Source of the DNA: Bradyrhizobium liaoningense
Lineage (GTDB): Bacteria > Pseudomonadota > Alphaproteobacteria > Rhizobiales > Xanthobacteraceae
Assembly (NCBI RefSeq): GCF_018130785.1
Contig: NZ_JAFCJT010000009.1
Location: 124,001-188,000 of the forward strand
Reading direction: 5' to 3'
DNA length: 64,000 bases
The position numbers were made by a program, and so were the translations under genes. Each line of letters starts with the position of its first letter. Positions within the stretch are counted from its first letter, which is position 1. Below are positions 63,303 through 64,000 of the stretch, piece after piece. The notes below the pieces were generated by a model. It was given only the letters and a program-made list of their open reading frames with translations, made no database searches and had not been told where the DNA came from.

Positions 63303-64000
63303 TCACGAAGCTCTGCTGGCTGCAATTTCATCGAGGCTTGAGCGAAGCGCTTTTTCCAGGATATCGACCGCCTGATCAATTTCACCGCGAGATACAGTTA
63401 GGGGTGGAGCAATCCGCCAGACGGAACCGCGTTCGGGTCGGCGCCGGATGTTCATGCTGAGGCCATTTTCGAAGCACTTCTGGGAAGTCATTGCCCCGAG
63501 GTGATGCGCAGGAGTGCGGCTGGCTCGATCAGTTACCAACTCCACACCCAGCAAAAGTCCCAGACCCCTTATATCTCCGATAACCTCATAGCGCTGCCCG
63601 AGATCGTCGAGCCGGCTTCTCAGGTACCCCCCCATCTCGATTGCCCGCGCGACCAGATCCTGCTTTCGAATGACATCAAGTACAGCCAGACCGACCTCCG
63701 CCATGAGCGGGTCCGACACGTGGCTTGTATAGAACGCAAATTTCTTTGCGAAGAGATCGTCTTCGATTTCTGCGGTCGTGGACACGGCCGCGAGCGGCAA
63801 GCCGCCGCCGAGGGTCTTCGACATGGTCATTATGTCTGGCACAACATCGAAGTACTCAGACCCTGTCCTTGCGCCAATTCGGCCAAATGCCGTCTGGGCT
63901 TCATCGAAGATCAGGAGCATGCCGCGGTCATTGGCGGCTCTCCGCAGAGCGTGCATGAAGGACTTTGGCGGCACTAGCACGCCCCCTGCGCTGATCACTG
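63303..64000 (-). CDS. Class III PLP aminotransferase (N-terminus outside window)
   Basis: The visible about 231 residues include the PLP-Asp block LLIFDEAQTAFGRIGA, PDIMTMSKTLGGGLPLAA with the PLP-Lys, and the C-terminal IGDIRGLGLLLGVELV. These are standard for class III (ornithine/omega-amino-acid type) aminotransferases. The reading frame runs to the window edge, so the N-terminal half lies beyond. Same strand as, and upstream of, the ABC transporter genes; probably processes an amino acid that they import. Confidence 0.85.
   Translation of the reverse strand, partial: VISAGGVLVPPKSFMHALRRAANDRGMLLIFDEAQTAFGRIGARTGSEYFDVVPDIMTMSKTLGGGLPLAAVSTTAEIEDDLFAKKFAFYTSHVSDPLMAEVGLAVLDVIRKQDLVARAIEMGGYLRSRLDDLGQRYEVIGDIRGLGLLLGVELVTDRASRTPAHHLGAMTSQKCFENGLSMNIRRRPERGSVWRIAPPLTVSRGEIDQAVDILEKALRSSLDEIAASRAS

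Noticed and set aside
1..64000. CRISPR arrays, tRNA and rRNA genes
   Set aside because: I looked for regularly spaced identical repeats, tRNA-like T-loops and rRNA signatures and found none I could support. Weak tRNA genes could be missed without a model search.

Overview
The window looks like an alphaproteobacterial chromosome, most plausibly a Bradyrhizobium-like member of the Hyphomicrobiales. This is inferred from high GC, the long accessory stretches, and a GltI-type amino-acid ABC transporter, TRAP transporter and GcvA-like LysR regulator together. No rRNA, tRNA or CRISPR array was recognised. Most of the window (about 1-52.6 kb) is accessory DNA. A conventional metabolic segment occupies 52.8-64 kb.

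Layout. 0-1.7 kb: the end of a phospholipase-D-fold protein facing a small nuclease-like gene. 1.9-3.0 kb: N-formylglutamate amidohydrolase translationally coupled to a small protein with a Tat-like leader. 3.1-4.7 kb: decayed DNA with a repeat that recurs about 30 kb further on. 4.8-9.6 kb: a minus-strand operon of an FAD L-amino-acid/monoamine oxidase, a thiamine-diphosphate 2-oxoacid decarboxylase and an M28 aminopeptidase, with a SixA-like phosphatase upstream. 10.2-15.5 kb: a three-gene operon of a P-loop NTPase, a large STAND NTPase and a trypsin-like protease, all carrying N-terminal domains that read as effector-associated (EAD, death-like) adaptors. It faces, with a 1-bp gap, a two-gene operon of an M43 metalloprotease without a signal peptide and a protein of unknown function (15.5-17.9 kb). 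19.4-29.8 kb: a two-module nonribosomal peptide synthetase (C-A-T, then C-A-MT-T) with an external thioesterase and two uncharacterised upstream genes. 30.1-32.7 kb: a minus-strand operon of two HEAT-containing proteins, a 63-residue peptide and a DUF2059-like protein. 32.7-33.8 kb: a frameshifted AspT-family transporter remnant and the second repeat copy.

34-52.6 kb is a defence island. One part holds a TIR-restriction-endonuclease fusion, a PD-(D/E)XK protein, a roughly 1,870-residue GHKL ATPase with a NO VEIN/DUF3883-like C-terminus, an HsdR-N-like nuclease and three unknown proteins. The other part is a MORC-type GHKL ATPase / PD-(D/E)XK (DUF4420-like) / Z1-ATPase cassette, bracketed by two paralogous helix-turn-helix proteins and with no methyltransferase seen. 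Its right edge abuts a truncated sugar-phosphate isomerase/epimerase start.

52.8-64 kb appears to be an acidic amino-acid uptake and catabolism locus: TRAP transporter dctPQM overlapping aspartase, a GltI-like binding protein divergent from a LysR regulator, an alanine-racemase-like protein with substituted catalytic positions, the GltJKL-like ABC components, and a truncated class III aminotransferase.

All family names come from reading motifs by eye. No database search was run.
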